Both the position numbers and the translations under genes were made by a program. Of a DNA stretch of 27,707 nt, positions 14,915-23,262 are shown in pieces; the first letter of the stretch is position 1, and every line of letters begins with the position of its first letter. Source of the DNA: a virus; the IMG/VR virus record IMGVR_UViG_3300032046_000172, positions 1-27,707 of that record. One strand, 5' to 3'. Below the pieces are notes generated by a model. The model worked only from the letters and a program-made list of their open reading frames with translations, searched no databases and was not told the origin of the DNA.

Positions 14915-16981
14915 ATGTCTATCGCATTTGGCCTAGAATCACTCGCCGCCTTGGAGCTTCCGGCGGAGATCCGGCGGCGGCATCGCCGGCGGGCGGACTT
15001 GACCCCATCGCAGTGGGCCGAGCGGTTTCGGTTGGTCACCGAGGGGCCGCTGGTCGCCCAGGGGCAGGCCGTGCCCTGGAACAACCGCCTGTTTCCGCCG
15101 GCGGTGAGCATCATGGAGGCGGCCGGCAGCGGGCGCTGGCGGCGGGTGGTCATGCTGGCCGGACCCCAGACGTCAGGGAAGACCGCCCTGGCCATCAACG
15201 TCCTGCTCTGGGGGCTGCACTGGAAGCAGCGTGATGTGATGTACGTCCACGCCAACGCGGCCAAGGCGGAGGCCCAATATGCCAAGAAGATCGGCCCGGC
15301 GATCGCCGGCCAGCCCACGTTGGCCCAACTGATCCCGCCGAACCGCGACGACGTGGGCACTAAAGAGGCCCGGCGGTTCACCAATGGGACCATGTTCCTG
15401 GTGACTGGCTCGGAATCGGAGGCCGACCTGTCCGGGCCGACCGTGCCGGTGCTTTTCTTCGACGACGTGCACGCCATGCCCAAGACCTTGGGGGCGCACG
15501 GGCATCCGGTCGAGTTCGCCGAAAAGCGGGCGGCGGCCTTTCCGGTCGAGGAGCGGGTCTGCATCGTTGCCGGCCAGGCCAGTGACACCGACAACTGGCT
15601 CTGGTCGGCCCTGCTGGGCTCGGCCTTCTATGTGCTCTACGTGCCCTGCCCGAGCTGTGGCAGGTATCAACTCCTCGATTGGAACCGAATGCAGTTCGAC
15701 CATAGCAGCCCGGAGGCCGCGGCGGCGGATTGCTGGCTCAAGTGCGCGGACCCCGAGTGCGACCACCACATCCGGCACGAGGAGCTGCCGGCCATGCTCG
15801 AACGTTATGCCTGGGTTTCGACGCCGGTGGGACTCAACCCGGTGCTGGATCCCGCCGAACGCTCCGGCCTGGCCGACCTGGCCCAGGAGCGGGTCTTTCC
15901 GAATTGGGCCCGGCCAACGCAAGACGCGGGCTTCTGGTGGAACGCGCTCTACTGGCCGCTGGTGCCCTGGACGAAGCACGCCGCCGACTGGGTCAGCGCC
16001 CAGGGGCAGGAATCAGCCATACTGACGTTCCGGCAGCAGGTCCAGGTCATCCCCTTCGAGCCGCCCAAGCTGGACGAGGATGCCCTGGAACTGTCCGACG
16101 TGTACGCCCACGCGCTCAAGAGCCACCACTGGGGCACGGTGCCGAAAGAGGCTGGCGTACAAGAACAGCAGGGGGCCTTGATCGTGACTGCCGACGTGCA
16201 GGCCGGCTATCTGTGGTATCTGGTCTGCGCCTGGCACCGGCCGACCGGCACGAGCTGGCTGGTCGAGTGCGGCCGGTTCGGTAAACGGCTCACCCCGCAG
16301 GAGATCGCCAACGACCGGGAACGGCACCTGGCCTGGCGGACGGGCATTGGGCTGGCCCTGGAGAAACTGTGGAAGAAGGAGGCCCAGGGGTGGCCGATCC
16401 TCAAGGACGATGGTGAGTTACTCGGGACGGCCCAGGCGGCCTGTTGCCTGATCGACTGCAGTTTCGAGCGAGAAGTAGTGCAGCGGTCGTGTAAACAATT
16501 CAACGCGGGGGCCTGGGTGGGCAAGTGGCTGCCGGCCGAGGGCTCACAAGCCCTGGCCCGGAGCCCGGTGCCCGTGTGGCCGGGTCTGCGCCGGGGGACC
16601 ATCGAACGCAAGACCCGCCGGCGCTACTGGGAGATCAACACCAACCGGGCCAAGCTTTACCTACGGGAGATGCTGGCCATCCCGCCCGGAAGCCCGGGGG
16701 CGCTGAACCTACCGGCGGATATGCCCGACCAGCCGCGGGAGTGGTTCGCCAAGCACCTTTGCGCTGAGGAATGGGACGATGGCCGCGGGCGCTGGGTGAA
16801 GGTATCCGGCGAGAACCACTTGCTGGACTGCGCCGCTGAGCAAATCGCCGGAGCGATGGCTCAGGAGGTCGCCGCCCCCTGGCTCGGTCAGCAAGCGGGA
16901 CAAGAGCAGCTGCAACGGCCGGTGGCCGTGGTTAAGGATTGGTTCAAGAGGCAAAAGGAAGCCGTAACCGCCAAGGCGTAG
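14915..16981 (+). CDS. Terminase large subunit, GpA family
   Basis: 688 residues from ATG 14915; the frame is open upstream (ATG 14852), but that part overlaps the methylase relic. The N-terminal ATPase has Walker A GPQTSGKT (83-90) and Walker B VLFFDDVH (179-186, D183/D184). A zinc-ribbon insert follows: CPSC (245-248) with C273, C277 and C282, as in lambda gpA. The C-terminal part (~425-640) carries the nuclease domain, with acidic candidates in VTADVQAGY, CLIDCSF and HLLDCAAEQI. The protein cuts concatemeric DNA and pumps it into the prohead together with the small subunit at 13984. Length and order fit lambda-type packaging. Confidence 0.93.
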   Translation: MSIAFGLESLAALELPAEIRRRHRRRADLTPSQWAERFRLVTEGPLVAQGQAVPWNNRLFPPAVSIMEAAGSGRWRRVVMLAGPQTSGKTALAINVLLWGLHWKQRDVMYVHANAAKAEAQYAKKIGPAIAGQPTLAQLIPPNRDDVGTKEARRFTNGTMFLVTGSESEADLSGPTVPVLFFDDVHAMPKTLGAHGHPVEFAEKRAAAFPVEERVCIVAGQASDTDNWLWSALLGSAFYVLYVPCPSCGRYQLLDWNRMQFDHSSPEAAAADCWLKCADPECDHHIRHEELPAMLERYAWVSTPVGLNPVLDPAERSGLADLAQERVFPNWARPTQDAGFWWNALYWPLVPWTKHAADWVSAQGQESAILTFRQQVQVIPFEPPKLDEDALELSDVYAHALKSHHWGTVPKEAGVQEQQGALIVTADVQAGYLWYLVCAWHRPTGTSWLVECGRFGKRLTPQEIANDRERHLAWRTGIGLALEKLWKKEAQGWPILKDDGELLGTAQAACCLIDCSFEREVVQRSCKQFNAGAWVGKWLPAEGSQALARSPVPVWPGLRRGTIERKTRRRYWEINTNRAKLYLREMLAIPPGSPGALNLPADMPDQPREWFAKHLCAEEWDDGRGRWVKVSGENHLLDCAAEQIAGAMAQEVAAPWLGQQAGQEQLQRPVAVVKDWFKRQKEAVTAKA

Positions 16982-16991
16982 AGTCGTAACG

Positions 16992-17333
16992 ATGACCGTC
17001 ATTCTCAAACCCGTATCTGGACCAGCCTGTCCCCAGTGCGGCTGCCAGCACTCGGAGCTGGTGGGCCAGACGAAGCACTGGGGGCAGGTGCTCCAGCAGC
17101 GCCGCTGTCGATTCTGCGGGCGGGTGTTCCGCGCAGAGCCCGGCCAACCGCCCGAGCCACAGGGCCCGATCAAAGAGAAGCCGCTGGCCTATCCGTCATT
17201 GTGCTGCCCGAGCTGTAACTCCTCTGAGACCTTCGTGACCAGTACGCGCCGGCCCATCCGCCATCACCAGTGCCGGCAATGCGGCCGGCGCTTCAAGAGC
17301 TACGAGAACCGAGAATCGGGTCGCAAGCCTTAG
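16992..17333 (+). CDS. Double zinc-ribbon protein
   Basis: 113 residues with two C4 zinc ribbons in tandem: C13-x2-C16 with C39-x2-C42, and C72-x2-C75 with C94-x2-C97. Both end in a CRxCGRxF signature (CRFCGRVF, CRQCGRRF). This is the ribbon style of NrdR N-termini, transposase ribbons and the phage Ogr/Delta activators. It probably binds nucleic acid; a late-gene activator or packaging accessory is plausible, but the place between large terminase and gpW-position gene is not the usual one for Ogr. The linker between ribbons is Pro-rich. It starts 10 bases after the terminase stop, without a strong ribosome binding site. Confidence 0.7.
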   Translation: MTVILKPVSGPACPQCGCQHSELVGQTKHWGQVLQQRRCRFCGRVFRAEPGQPPEPQGPIKEKPLAYPSLCCPSCNSSETFVTSTRRPIRHHQCRQCGRRFKSYENRESGRKP

Positions 17334-17334
17334 A

Positions 17335-17428
17335 TGGGCACCCTGCCAGCCATCTTCCAAGGATTCTTTTGGAAAGGTTACAGAATCTGTACCGCAGGGG
17401 CTTGAGGGCGGTACAAGGTGGGTGCCAT
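17335..17428 (+). other. Structured intergenic RNA candidate (three-way junction)
   Basis: An outer stem GGCACCC/GGGTGCC (17337-17343/17420-17426) encloses a hairpin TTCCAA/TTGGAA (17355-17360/17369-17374) and a perfect 8-bp hairpin TGTACCGC/GCGGTACA (17388-17395/17408-17415). A competing hairpin TACAG/CTGTA (17379-17383/17387-17391) shares bases 17388-17391 with the 8-bp hairpin, so the two exclude one another. No U tract follows. It sits 13 bases before the next gene and could control its translation. Confidence 0.5.
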
Positions 17429-17440
17429 ACTTAACTGAGC

Positions 17441-17716
17441 ATGGCCATCTCGATTGACCAACTACAGCAGCATCTGGACGCCGCCCGGACCGCGATCGGC
17501 TCGGCGGACTATGTGACCGCCGAACGCGAGGCGTTACAGGCTCAGACCTGTCTAGCCGGACTGCCGAACGGGGCCGTCGAGAACGCCGCCAGCCTGGAAT
17601 GGCGTGAAACCATCGACCGCCTGGTGGAAAACATCCGCACCGCCCGGCGGCAACAGCAAATTGCCGCAACCAGCGGCTTGCAGCGCACGCGGATCACCTA
17701 TGTGGCCCCGACCTGA
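17441..17716 (+). CDS. Small head-tail joining candidate (gpW position)
   Basis: 91 residues, mostly helical, with a coiled-coil-like middle (SLEWRETIDRLVENIRTARR). It occupies the place of lambda gpW, between large terminase and portal. gpW-like proteins are small and helical with an 'ALxxL' start and a final beta/basic part, which fits loosely (QLQQHLDAARTAIGSADY at the front). The assignment depends on position more than on sequence. There is no clear ribosome binding site directly upstream, but the hairpin-rich leader described separately precedes it. Confidence 0.5.
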   Translation: MAISIDQLQQHLDAARTAIGSADYVTAEREALQAQTCLAGLPNGAVENAASLEWRETIDRLVENIRTARRQQQIAATSGLQRTRITYVAPT

Positions 17717-17832
17717 GCAGGTGGGTATTGAGCCGACGAAGCAACCGAGCACCGAGCCGACGCGCTGAAGGACCGAAGCGGGCCGTTGCCGGCAAACCTC
17801 GTGCGCCCGCTGCCAGCACCAGGAACAAGGAC

Positions 17833-19560
17833 ATGGCGCCGATGGGCCGACGGCGGCCGGTCGACCGGGCCCGGAGCTTCGAGGCGGCCCAGACTGACCG
17901 GCTCAATTCGTTGCATTGGTCCCAGGCTCAAGACACCCCGGTTAACACCCTCCTGGCCACTTATCTGGGCATTCTGCGGGCCCGGGCGGCCCACGAGGCC
18001 CTGAACAATCCCAACGTCGAAGGAGTGATCAAGACTCACGCGGACGATGTGATTGGCGAAGAGGGTCCAACCCTGCAGGTGCAGAGCAACAACGAAGCCT
18101 ACAACCGCGAACTGGAGGGGTTATGGGCCGAATGGTGGGCCGAGCCGGACATCGCCGGGCAACTGTCCGGGCCCGACCTGCTCAAGCTCCATATCCGGCT
18201 CGACTGGGTCTGCGGAGAGGATCTCACCCAGATCGTCACCGACCCGGACGCCGCGGGGCCGGTCCAGATGCGCCTGCGGCTCATCCATCCGCGCCGGATG
18301 TATACGCCGCTGAACCAGATCGCCGAGGAGAGCATTGCCTTGGGTGTACGCCGGAACCGGATCGGTCGGCCGCTGGGCTATTTCGTCGAGACGGCACTCG
18401 AGGGGCAGAGCCTGCGCAGTCTGGCGTTAGTGCCGGCGGAGATCCCCGCGGCCAACATCCTGCACGATTTCCACGTCATCGAGCCTGACCAGGCCCGCGG
18501 CGTGCCGTGGTTGACCTCGTCGCTTTCGTCGATCGCCGACTTGCGCGACTACGATGCCGAGGTGATGGATGCCGCCCGGGCGGCGGCGGACCTGGCCGTG
18601 CTGTTGTACACGCGGAATCCCGATGCCCAGTTTGTGCAGGTGGAGGAGAGCGCCGAGATCGAACGGAGGATGATCACCACCTGCCCGCCAGGCTACGAGG
18701 CCATGCAAGTGACGCCACAGCAGCCGGCCAGCACCTATCGGGACTTCCGCGCCGAGCGATTGCGCGAGTTGGGCCGCCCGGTAGGGATGCCGCTGATGGC
18801 CGTGCAACTGGATAGCCGCCAGCACAACTATTCCTCCGCCCGGTTCGACAGCCAGGTTTATCAGCGCGGGGTGCGGTCATTGCAGCGCCACAAAGCCCGC
18901 AAGGTCCTGCGCCGGCTCTTGGACCTATTGGCCCGGGAAGGCGAACTGGCCCAAGTACTGCCGCGGCGCCCCCAGCGCGTGACTTACCGCTGGACCTGGG
19001 CGCCCTTCCCGCACGTCGATCCGGCCAAAGAGGCCGACGCGGTCGGCACGCGGCTGAAGATCGGAATCTCGACATTGCGCGATGAATGCGCGGCGGATAA
19101 TAAGGACTGGGAAGAAGTGCTGGCCCAGCAGGCTCGCGAACGAGAGCGCATGAAAGGGTTGGGCCTGAACGGCGGCCAGGGCCAGGGCGACGCCGGCCGG
19201 ATGATGGAGAGTCTGGCCCGCGCGGTCCGCTCGGGTATGCGGATTACCGAAGCAGAGGCCCGGACCTGTCTGGGCCTCAGTAGCGAACCGACCGCTGGCC
19301 AAAACACCCTGCGGTTCAGCGATGAGAACGTGCTGGCCTACCACATCGAATCGGGCGTGCTGACCATCAATGAGGTCCGGGCCCGCTTGAAACTGCCCGC
19401 GGTGGACTGGGGCGACGCCCCAGTGCGACGGCAGGGGTTCAGCGTGGTAACACCGGCGGGGCCGCGTGGGGAAGAGAACCAACCGCCAGCAGAGGTATCC
19501 GCGGGCACAGCGCCCGGCGAGGAGGTTGACGACGATGCGCAGCAGACGGAAACCCCATAA
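17833..19560 (+). CDS. Portal protein, lambda family
   Basis: From ATG 17833 the product is 575 residues. AGGA about 8 bases upstream supports this start. TTG 17728, 11 bases after the previous stop, would add a basic 35-residue tail. The start RARSFEAAQTDRLNSLHW, then VIKTHADDVIGEEGPTLQV and RLIHPRRM, VIEPDQARGVPWLTS and QHNYSSARFDSQVYQ are hallmarks of lambda-type (gpB) portals. The dodecameric ring forms the DNA entry vertex, binds the terminase and starts prohead assembly. The C-terminus is disordered and Pro/acidic-rich and overlaps the next gene by 26 bases. Confidence 0.92.
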   Translation: MAPMGRRRPVDRARSFEAAQTDRLNSLHWSQAQDTPVNTLLATYLGILRARAAHEALNNPNVEGVIKTHADDVIGEEGPTLQVQSNNEAYNRELEGLWAEWWAEPDIAGQLSGPDLLKLHIRLDWVCGEDLTQIVTDPDAAGPVQMRLRLIHPRRMYTPLNQIAEESIALGVRRNRIGRPLGYFVETALEGQSLRSLALVPAEIPAANILHDFHVIEPDQARGVPWLTSSLSSIADLRDYDAEVMDAARAAADLAVLLYTRNPDAQFVQVEESAEIERRMITTCPPGYEAMQVTPQQPASTYRDFRAERLRELGRPVGMPLMAVQLDSRQHNYSSARFDSQVYQRGVRSLQRHKARKVLRRLLDLLAREGELAQVLPRRPQRVTYRWTWAPFPHVDPAKEADAVGTRLKIGISTLRDECAADNKDWEEVLAQQARERERMKGLGLNGGQGQGDAGRMMESLARAVRSGMRITEAEARTCLGLSSEPTAGQNTLRFSDENVLAYHIESGVLTINEVRARLKLPAVDWGDAPVRRQGFSVVTPAGPRGEENQPPAEVSAGTAPGEEVDDDAQQTETP

Positions 19561-21655
19561 TGCGCGGCGGGAGGCCGCCCCGACGGAACAACTGACCTTC
19601 CGGGCCTACCAGATGCGGGCCAATACGGTCAACCGCGCTGACCGGAGTGTCGAGGCAGTTTTGGCCACCGATGAACCGGTCGAGGTCTTTGACTCGGATC
19701 GCTGGGACATCATCGAAGAGATGATCCTTATGAGCGGCCTGCGCATGCCGGCCAAGGGCCAGGTCGTATTGCTGGACTCGCATGACCGGACTTCGGTGCA
19801 GCGGGTCTTGGGGTCTACGCGCGGCCTGCGGATCGAAGGCGGCCTGCTGATCGGCCGGCGTTTCTTCTCTTCGGTGCAAGAGGCCCGCGACACCTTCACG
19901 AAGATCGAGGAGGGGCACCTGACCGACGGGTCCATCGGCTATCGGGTCTGGGATTACCACGACATCGAGCCGAAAGCCACCTGGACCGCGCCGGATGGAC
20001 GGACGTTTACCGCCGGGCCGGAGAGGGCGCGGCGAATCACATTGGACTGGGAACTACGTGAGGACTCAGTGGTACCCATCGGGGCCGACAAGCTGGCCAA
20101 GATGCGCCGGAGTCCAGACGGGCCCACCGGGCCCAAGGAGCGAACCATGTTCGAGAAGTGGTTGAAGAAACGGGGCATCGACCCGGCCAGCCTGACCGAG
20201 GAGCGGCGGGCGGAGTTGCAGGCCGAGTTTGATGTCGAACAGAAACGGGCCGCCGCCCCCGCGGAACTTGCGCCGCAGGCAGCGGCAACTACGCCGGAAA
20301 GCCCGGCCCCAGCGGCCAATGCCGACTCGGCCAGGGCTGAAGGGGTGCGATTGGAACGCGAACGGCAGACCGCCCTGCGGGAGCTGGCCGGCCAAGACGT
20401 GCCGGCGGAGTTGCTCCAGCGGGCGATCACCGAGGGCTGGGACACGGCCCGGGCGGCGCCTGAGTTTCTGCGGGCGGTCCGCGGGGCGCGGCCCGGCTCG
20501 GTCGCCGTCGGACCGGACCGCGGCGAGAATCTGCGCACGGCCCTGGCGGATGCGCTCTGTCTGAGTCGTGGAATCCAACCGGTCGGGAGCGAAGCCCAGC
20601 GTAATGCCGAGCAATTCTGGGGCATCGGGCTCCACGCCCTGGCCCGGATCGTGCTTGGCCATGAACGGCAGCAGATTCCGCATGACGTCAAGGTGCTGTT
20701 CCAACGGGCCATCTCCACGGGCAGCTTCGCCGAGATCCTCGGGAGCGCAGCAGCCAAGAGCCTGCAGGCGGCCTATGAGTCTTTCCCCAGCACCTTTTTG
20801 GCCTGGGCGGGCCAGCGCGAGGTGGCCGATTTCAAGGTCTACAATGACATCAAGCTGGGGGCCTTCGGGTCGCTGGCGGAAGTGGGCGATGCTGGCGAGA
20901 TCGAGCATGGGACCCTGACGGAATCCAAAGAGACGCACCAGGCCAAGACCTACGGCCGGCGTTTCGCGGTCACGCGGAAGATGTGGATCAACGATGATAT
21001 GGGCGCGTTTTTGCGAGTCCCTGGCGAGTTGGGGATGGCCGCCGCCCGGAACATCGATGACATCGCCTACACCGCGCTGATCAGCGCCAGCGGGCTGGGT
21101 CCCACCATGAACGAGGACTCGCACGTTCTGTTCTACATCAGCCGGACCACGCCCAACTGCCAGGTCGGCGCGACCAGTTCGCTGCTGAGCGACGACGGCC
21201 TGATCACCGGCAAGGCCCTGATGCGCAAGATGAAGGGGCTGGGGGGCGAGAACATCAACGTCATCCCGCGCTTCCTGCTGGTCCCGCCGGAACTGGAGCA
21301 CACGGCGCTGAAACTCGTCTCGGCTAGCGAGCTAATGCTGGTCAAGACCACGCCGACCACGGGCGCGGCCGAAACGACCGTGTTCCCCACCAAGAACATT
21401 CACCAGGGGACCTTGCTCCCGATCGTCGAGCCGCGGCTGAGCGCGGGGACGAATGGGACCACCGCCTGGTACCTGATCGCCGACCCGAACCAGGTGCCCA
21501 GCCTGGTGGTGGTGTACCTCCGTGGCCAGCGGGCCCCGGTGGTCGAACGCAAGGACCCGGTGGACGTGCTGGGCATCGGCTGGTGGATATACCACGACGT
21601 GGGTGTCGCCGCGATCGACTGGCGCGGGATCATGCGGAGCAAGGGTGCCGCGTAA
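19535..21655 (+). CDS. Fused prohead protease - scaffold - major capsid protein
   Basis: ATG 19535 has GGAGG 10 bases upstream and gives 706 residues. Residues ~15-190 are an HK97-type (S78) prohead protease: candidate catalytic H83 in LLDSHDR and S133 in DGSIGYRV. Residues ~205-340 are a charged, helical, Ala/Pro-rich linker that probably serves as scaffold. Residues ~345-706 are the HK97-fold major capsid protein (AYESFPSTFLAWAG, YGRRFAVTRKMWINDDMGAF, IPRFLLVPPELE, end GIGWWIYHDVGVAAIDW). Fusions of this kind are known in databases as 'prohead protease/major capsid protein fusion'. The protease would cut itself and the scaffold away during maturation. No separate scaffold or protease gene is nearby, which fits. 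Confidence 0.9.
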   Translation: MRSRRKPHNARREAAPTEQLTFRAYQMRANTVNRADRSVEAVLATDEPVEVFDSDRWDIIEEMILMSGLRMPAKGQVVLLDSHDRTSVQRVLGSTRGLRIEGGLLIGRRFFSSVQEARDTFTKIEEGHLTDGSIGYRVWDYHDIEPKATWTAPDGRTFTAGPERARRITLDWELREDSVVPIGADKLAKMRRSPDGPTGPKERTMFEKWLKKRGIDPASLTEERRAELQAEFDVEQKRAAAPAELAPQAAATTPESPAPAANADSARAEGVRLERERQTALRELAGQDVPAELLQRAITEGWDTARAAPEFLRAVRGARPGSVAVGPDRGENLRTALADALCLSRGIQPVGSEAQRNAEQFWGIGLHALARIVLGHERQQIPHDVKVLFQRAISTGSFAEILGSAAAKSLQAAYESFPSTFLAWAGQREVADFKVYNDIKLGAFGSLAEVGDAGEIEHGTLTESKETHQAKTYGRRFAVTRKMWINDDMGAFLRVPGELGMAAARNIDDIAYTALISASGLGPTMNEDSHVLFYISRTTPNCQVGATSSLLSDDGLITGKALMRKMKGLGGENINVIPRFLLVPPELEHTALKLVSASELMLVKTTPTTGAAETTVFPTKNIHQGTLLPIVEPRLSAGTNGTTAWYLIADPNQVPSLVVVYLRGQRAPVVERKDPVDVLGIGWWIYHDVGVAAIDWRGIMRSKGAA

Positions 21656-21728
21656 GCGGTTCAAGATGGGAATGCTTCTGGCTGGTAGCTTGCAGGTTAC
21701 GGCCTAAAGCTTTTCAGGAGATTCAATC

Positions 21729-22496
21729 ATGAGCGAAGCGATTTATCGGCAAAACGGCGGCCAGCAGGACTACACGCCGAGCAGTGCCGCAACTGCGGGG
21801 CAAGTCCTCCAGTTGAACGACGGGCGGGCCGCGGTCGTGAAAACCGACCTGGCGGCCAGCGCCAAGGGCGCGGTCTACACTGCGGGGATCTTCGATGTCC
21901 TCTCGGCCAGCTCGACCGCGTTCAGCGTCGGCGACCGGGTCTACTGGGACTACTCGGCCGATCTGGCCATCACGGAGGCCGAGGCCATCGGGGAGGATTT
22001 CTACATCGGCACGGCGGTGGTGGCCAAGGTTGCCTATGAGCTGGCGGTCCGCACGGATCTGAATGCGAGCCCGGTGGTGACCGGCCGCGCGTTGCAGTCG
22101 CGGGTCTACGAGTTCGATTGCCAGACGGGCGAGGACTCGGCCGTGCACGTCCTGATTCCGCCGGCCTGGAACAAGACCGGCCTGCTGATCCTGGACACCA
22201 TCGGCATCGTCACCGAAGTGTTCGCTGGCGCGACCCAGGATCAAGGCATCGTGACCATCAAGGACACCGCCGGTACCCCGAACACGATCGGCACGGTGAC
22301 CGCGGCCGACGCCAGTGCGGATGCGCTCAACGATGTGCTGGTCGGCACGGGCGGAGCCTCGCGGGCCACCTCCGGTGATGCCGGCAAACTGGTCGCCGCC
22401 GGATTGGGCGTGACCGGGGCCGTGACGCAGCCCACCTCCGGCACCAGTGCCGCCGGCAAGATGAAGGTGCGGGTGCTGGCCGCGCCGGTAACGTGA
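21729..22496 (+). CDS. Capsid decoration-type protein (DUF2190-like)
   Basis: 255 residues, with CAGGAG 8 bases before the ATG. The N-terminal ~110 residues follow the DUF2190 pattern: DYTPSSAATAGQVLQLNDGRAAVVKTDLAA, then KGAVYTAGIFDV and SVGDRVYWDY, ending IGTAVVAK; such proteins cement or decorate capsids. A second beta domain follows (RVYEFDCQTGEDSAVHVLI, VTIKDTAGTPNTIGTVTAAD), perhaps a trimeric head or spike part. It lies just after the capsid gene, as decoration genes usually do. A terminator-like hairpin follows the stop. Confidence 0.75.
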   Translation: MSEAIYRQNGGQQDYTPSSAATAGQVLQLNDGRAAVVKTDLAASAKGAVYTAGIFDVLSASSTAFSVGDRVYWDYSADLAITEAEAIGEDFYIGTAVVAKVAYELAVRTDLNASPVVTGRALQSRVYEFDCQTGEDSAVHVLIPPAWNKTGLLILDTIGIVTEVFAGATQDQGIVTIKDTAGTPNTIGTVTAADASADALNDVLVGTGGASRATSGDAGKLVAAGLGVTGAVTQPTSGTSAAGKMKVRVLAAPVT

Positions 22497-22512
22497 TGCC
22501 GTCCCTGGAAGG

Positions 22513-22544
22513 GGCAGGCCGCTTTCTACCCCAGCCGGCCTGCC
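22513..22544 (+). terminator. Hairpin after the decoration gene
   Basis: A perfect 9-bp stem GGCAGGCCG/CGGCCTGCC (22513-22521/22536-22544) with a 14-base loop, 16 bases after the decoration gene stop. There is no U tract; it may be a partial terminator or an RNA-stabilising hairpin that sets apart the highly expressed capsid genes. Confidence 0.45.
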
Positions 22545-22585
22545 TCATGCCGGGATAGAGTCGGGGGCGAATCTGCCTTCCTGCG

Positions 22586-22619
22586 GCGGGCGGGTCGGAG
22601 CGGGTGCCGGCCCGCCCGC
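22586..22619 (+). promoter_or_regulatory. Hairpin abutting a ribosome binding site
   Basis: A perfect 9-bp stem GCGGGCGGG/CCCGCCCGC (22586-22594/22611-22619) with a 16-base loop ends one base before the GAGG Shine-Dalgarno (22620-22623) of the next gene (ATG 22631). It could limit ribosome access to the connector gene, which is needed in few copies. Confidence 0.45.
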
Positions 22620-22630
22620 GAGGATTGCTC

Positions 22631-22987
22631 ATGGCGCTGCTCACCGATGGTTTCGGGCTCTTGGCCGCCGAGCTGCAGAGCTGTGTCGGCCAGACGGTGA
22701 TCCTCCGCGGGCCGGACCGCGACGAGCTGCTCGTCACTGCGGTAGCCATCGCCCCCGGGCAGACCGAGCAAAAGACCGATGACGGCGGTAGCGACGCCCG
22801 CCGGCTCTGCCGGGTGGTGCTAGTCGGAGAGGAAATCGGTGACCCGGGCACGTGGCGGGAGATCGAGATCGACGGGACCATCTGGCACCTGCAGCAGCCG
22901 CCGGAACGCGAGGGGCAGGGGTTGGTTTTCTTCCAGGCGGTACGCGTGGCCTCCAAGGAACGCACCGGCCGCCAATATCGAGGATAG
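22631..22987 (+). CDS. Head-tail connector / head completion candidate
   Basis: 118 residues from ATG 22631 (GAGG 7 bases upstream). A beta-rich protein: QTVILRGPDRDELLVTAVAI, RRLCRVVLVGEEIGD, WREIEIDGTIWHLQQPPERE and FFQAVRVASKE. The size, the barrel-like strand pattern and the place after the decoration gene and before tail completion genes fit lambda FII-like stopper or neck proteins. A name cannot be fixed from sequence alone. Confidence 0.55.
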   Translation: MALLTDGFGLLAAELQSCVGQTVILRGPDRDELLVTAVAIAPGQTEQKTDDGGSDARRLCRVVLVGEEIGDPGTWREIEIDGTIWHLQQPPEREGQGLVFFQAVRVASKERTGRQYRG

Positions 22988-22992
22988 ACATA

Positions 22993-23262
22993 ATGGGAAC
23001 ACAACTACAGATTCTCAGTCCGATCATTCAGTATGGCTTCGCCGGGCTCTCGGTGGTGCTCCTGGGGATCATCGTCTGGCTGATCAGCCGCCTGCTGGGC
23101 ATCCTGGCGGAGACGAACACGGTCATCAAGGCGAACACGGCCGCAATCCAGACCCTGGATCAACGCACTGGCGAAACCCTGGCCCTGACCAGACGCACCT
23201 TCGAGCGCTTGCTGTGCAAGGCCCACAATCCCAGAGCCAATGAGGGAGGGGCTGGCGAATGA
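22993..23262 (+). CDS. Small one-TM protein with coiled coil
   Basis: 89 residues from ATG 22993 (GAGG 10 bases upstream), 5 bases after the connector gene. One strong membrane helix (YGFAGLSVVLLGIIVWLISR, residues ~14-33) is followed by a helix with regular spacing (ILAETNTVIKANTAAIQTLD) that may form a coiled coil, then a basic tail. No virion role is known to me for such a protein at this point of a lambda-type operon; a holin-type or entry-related protein is possible. Its stop overlaps the next start (ATGA at 23259-23262). Confidence 0.65.
   Translation: MGTQLQILSPIIQYGFAGLSVVLLGIIVWLISRLLGILAETNTVIKANTAAIQTLDQRTGETLALTRRTFERLLCKAHNPRANEGGAGE

Noticed and set aside
20066-21301. 411-residue minus-strand frame
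   Set aside because: Fully antisense to the capsid fusion gene, whose motifs are clear; shadow of GC-rich codon bias.
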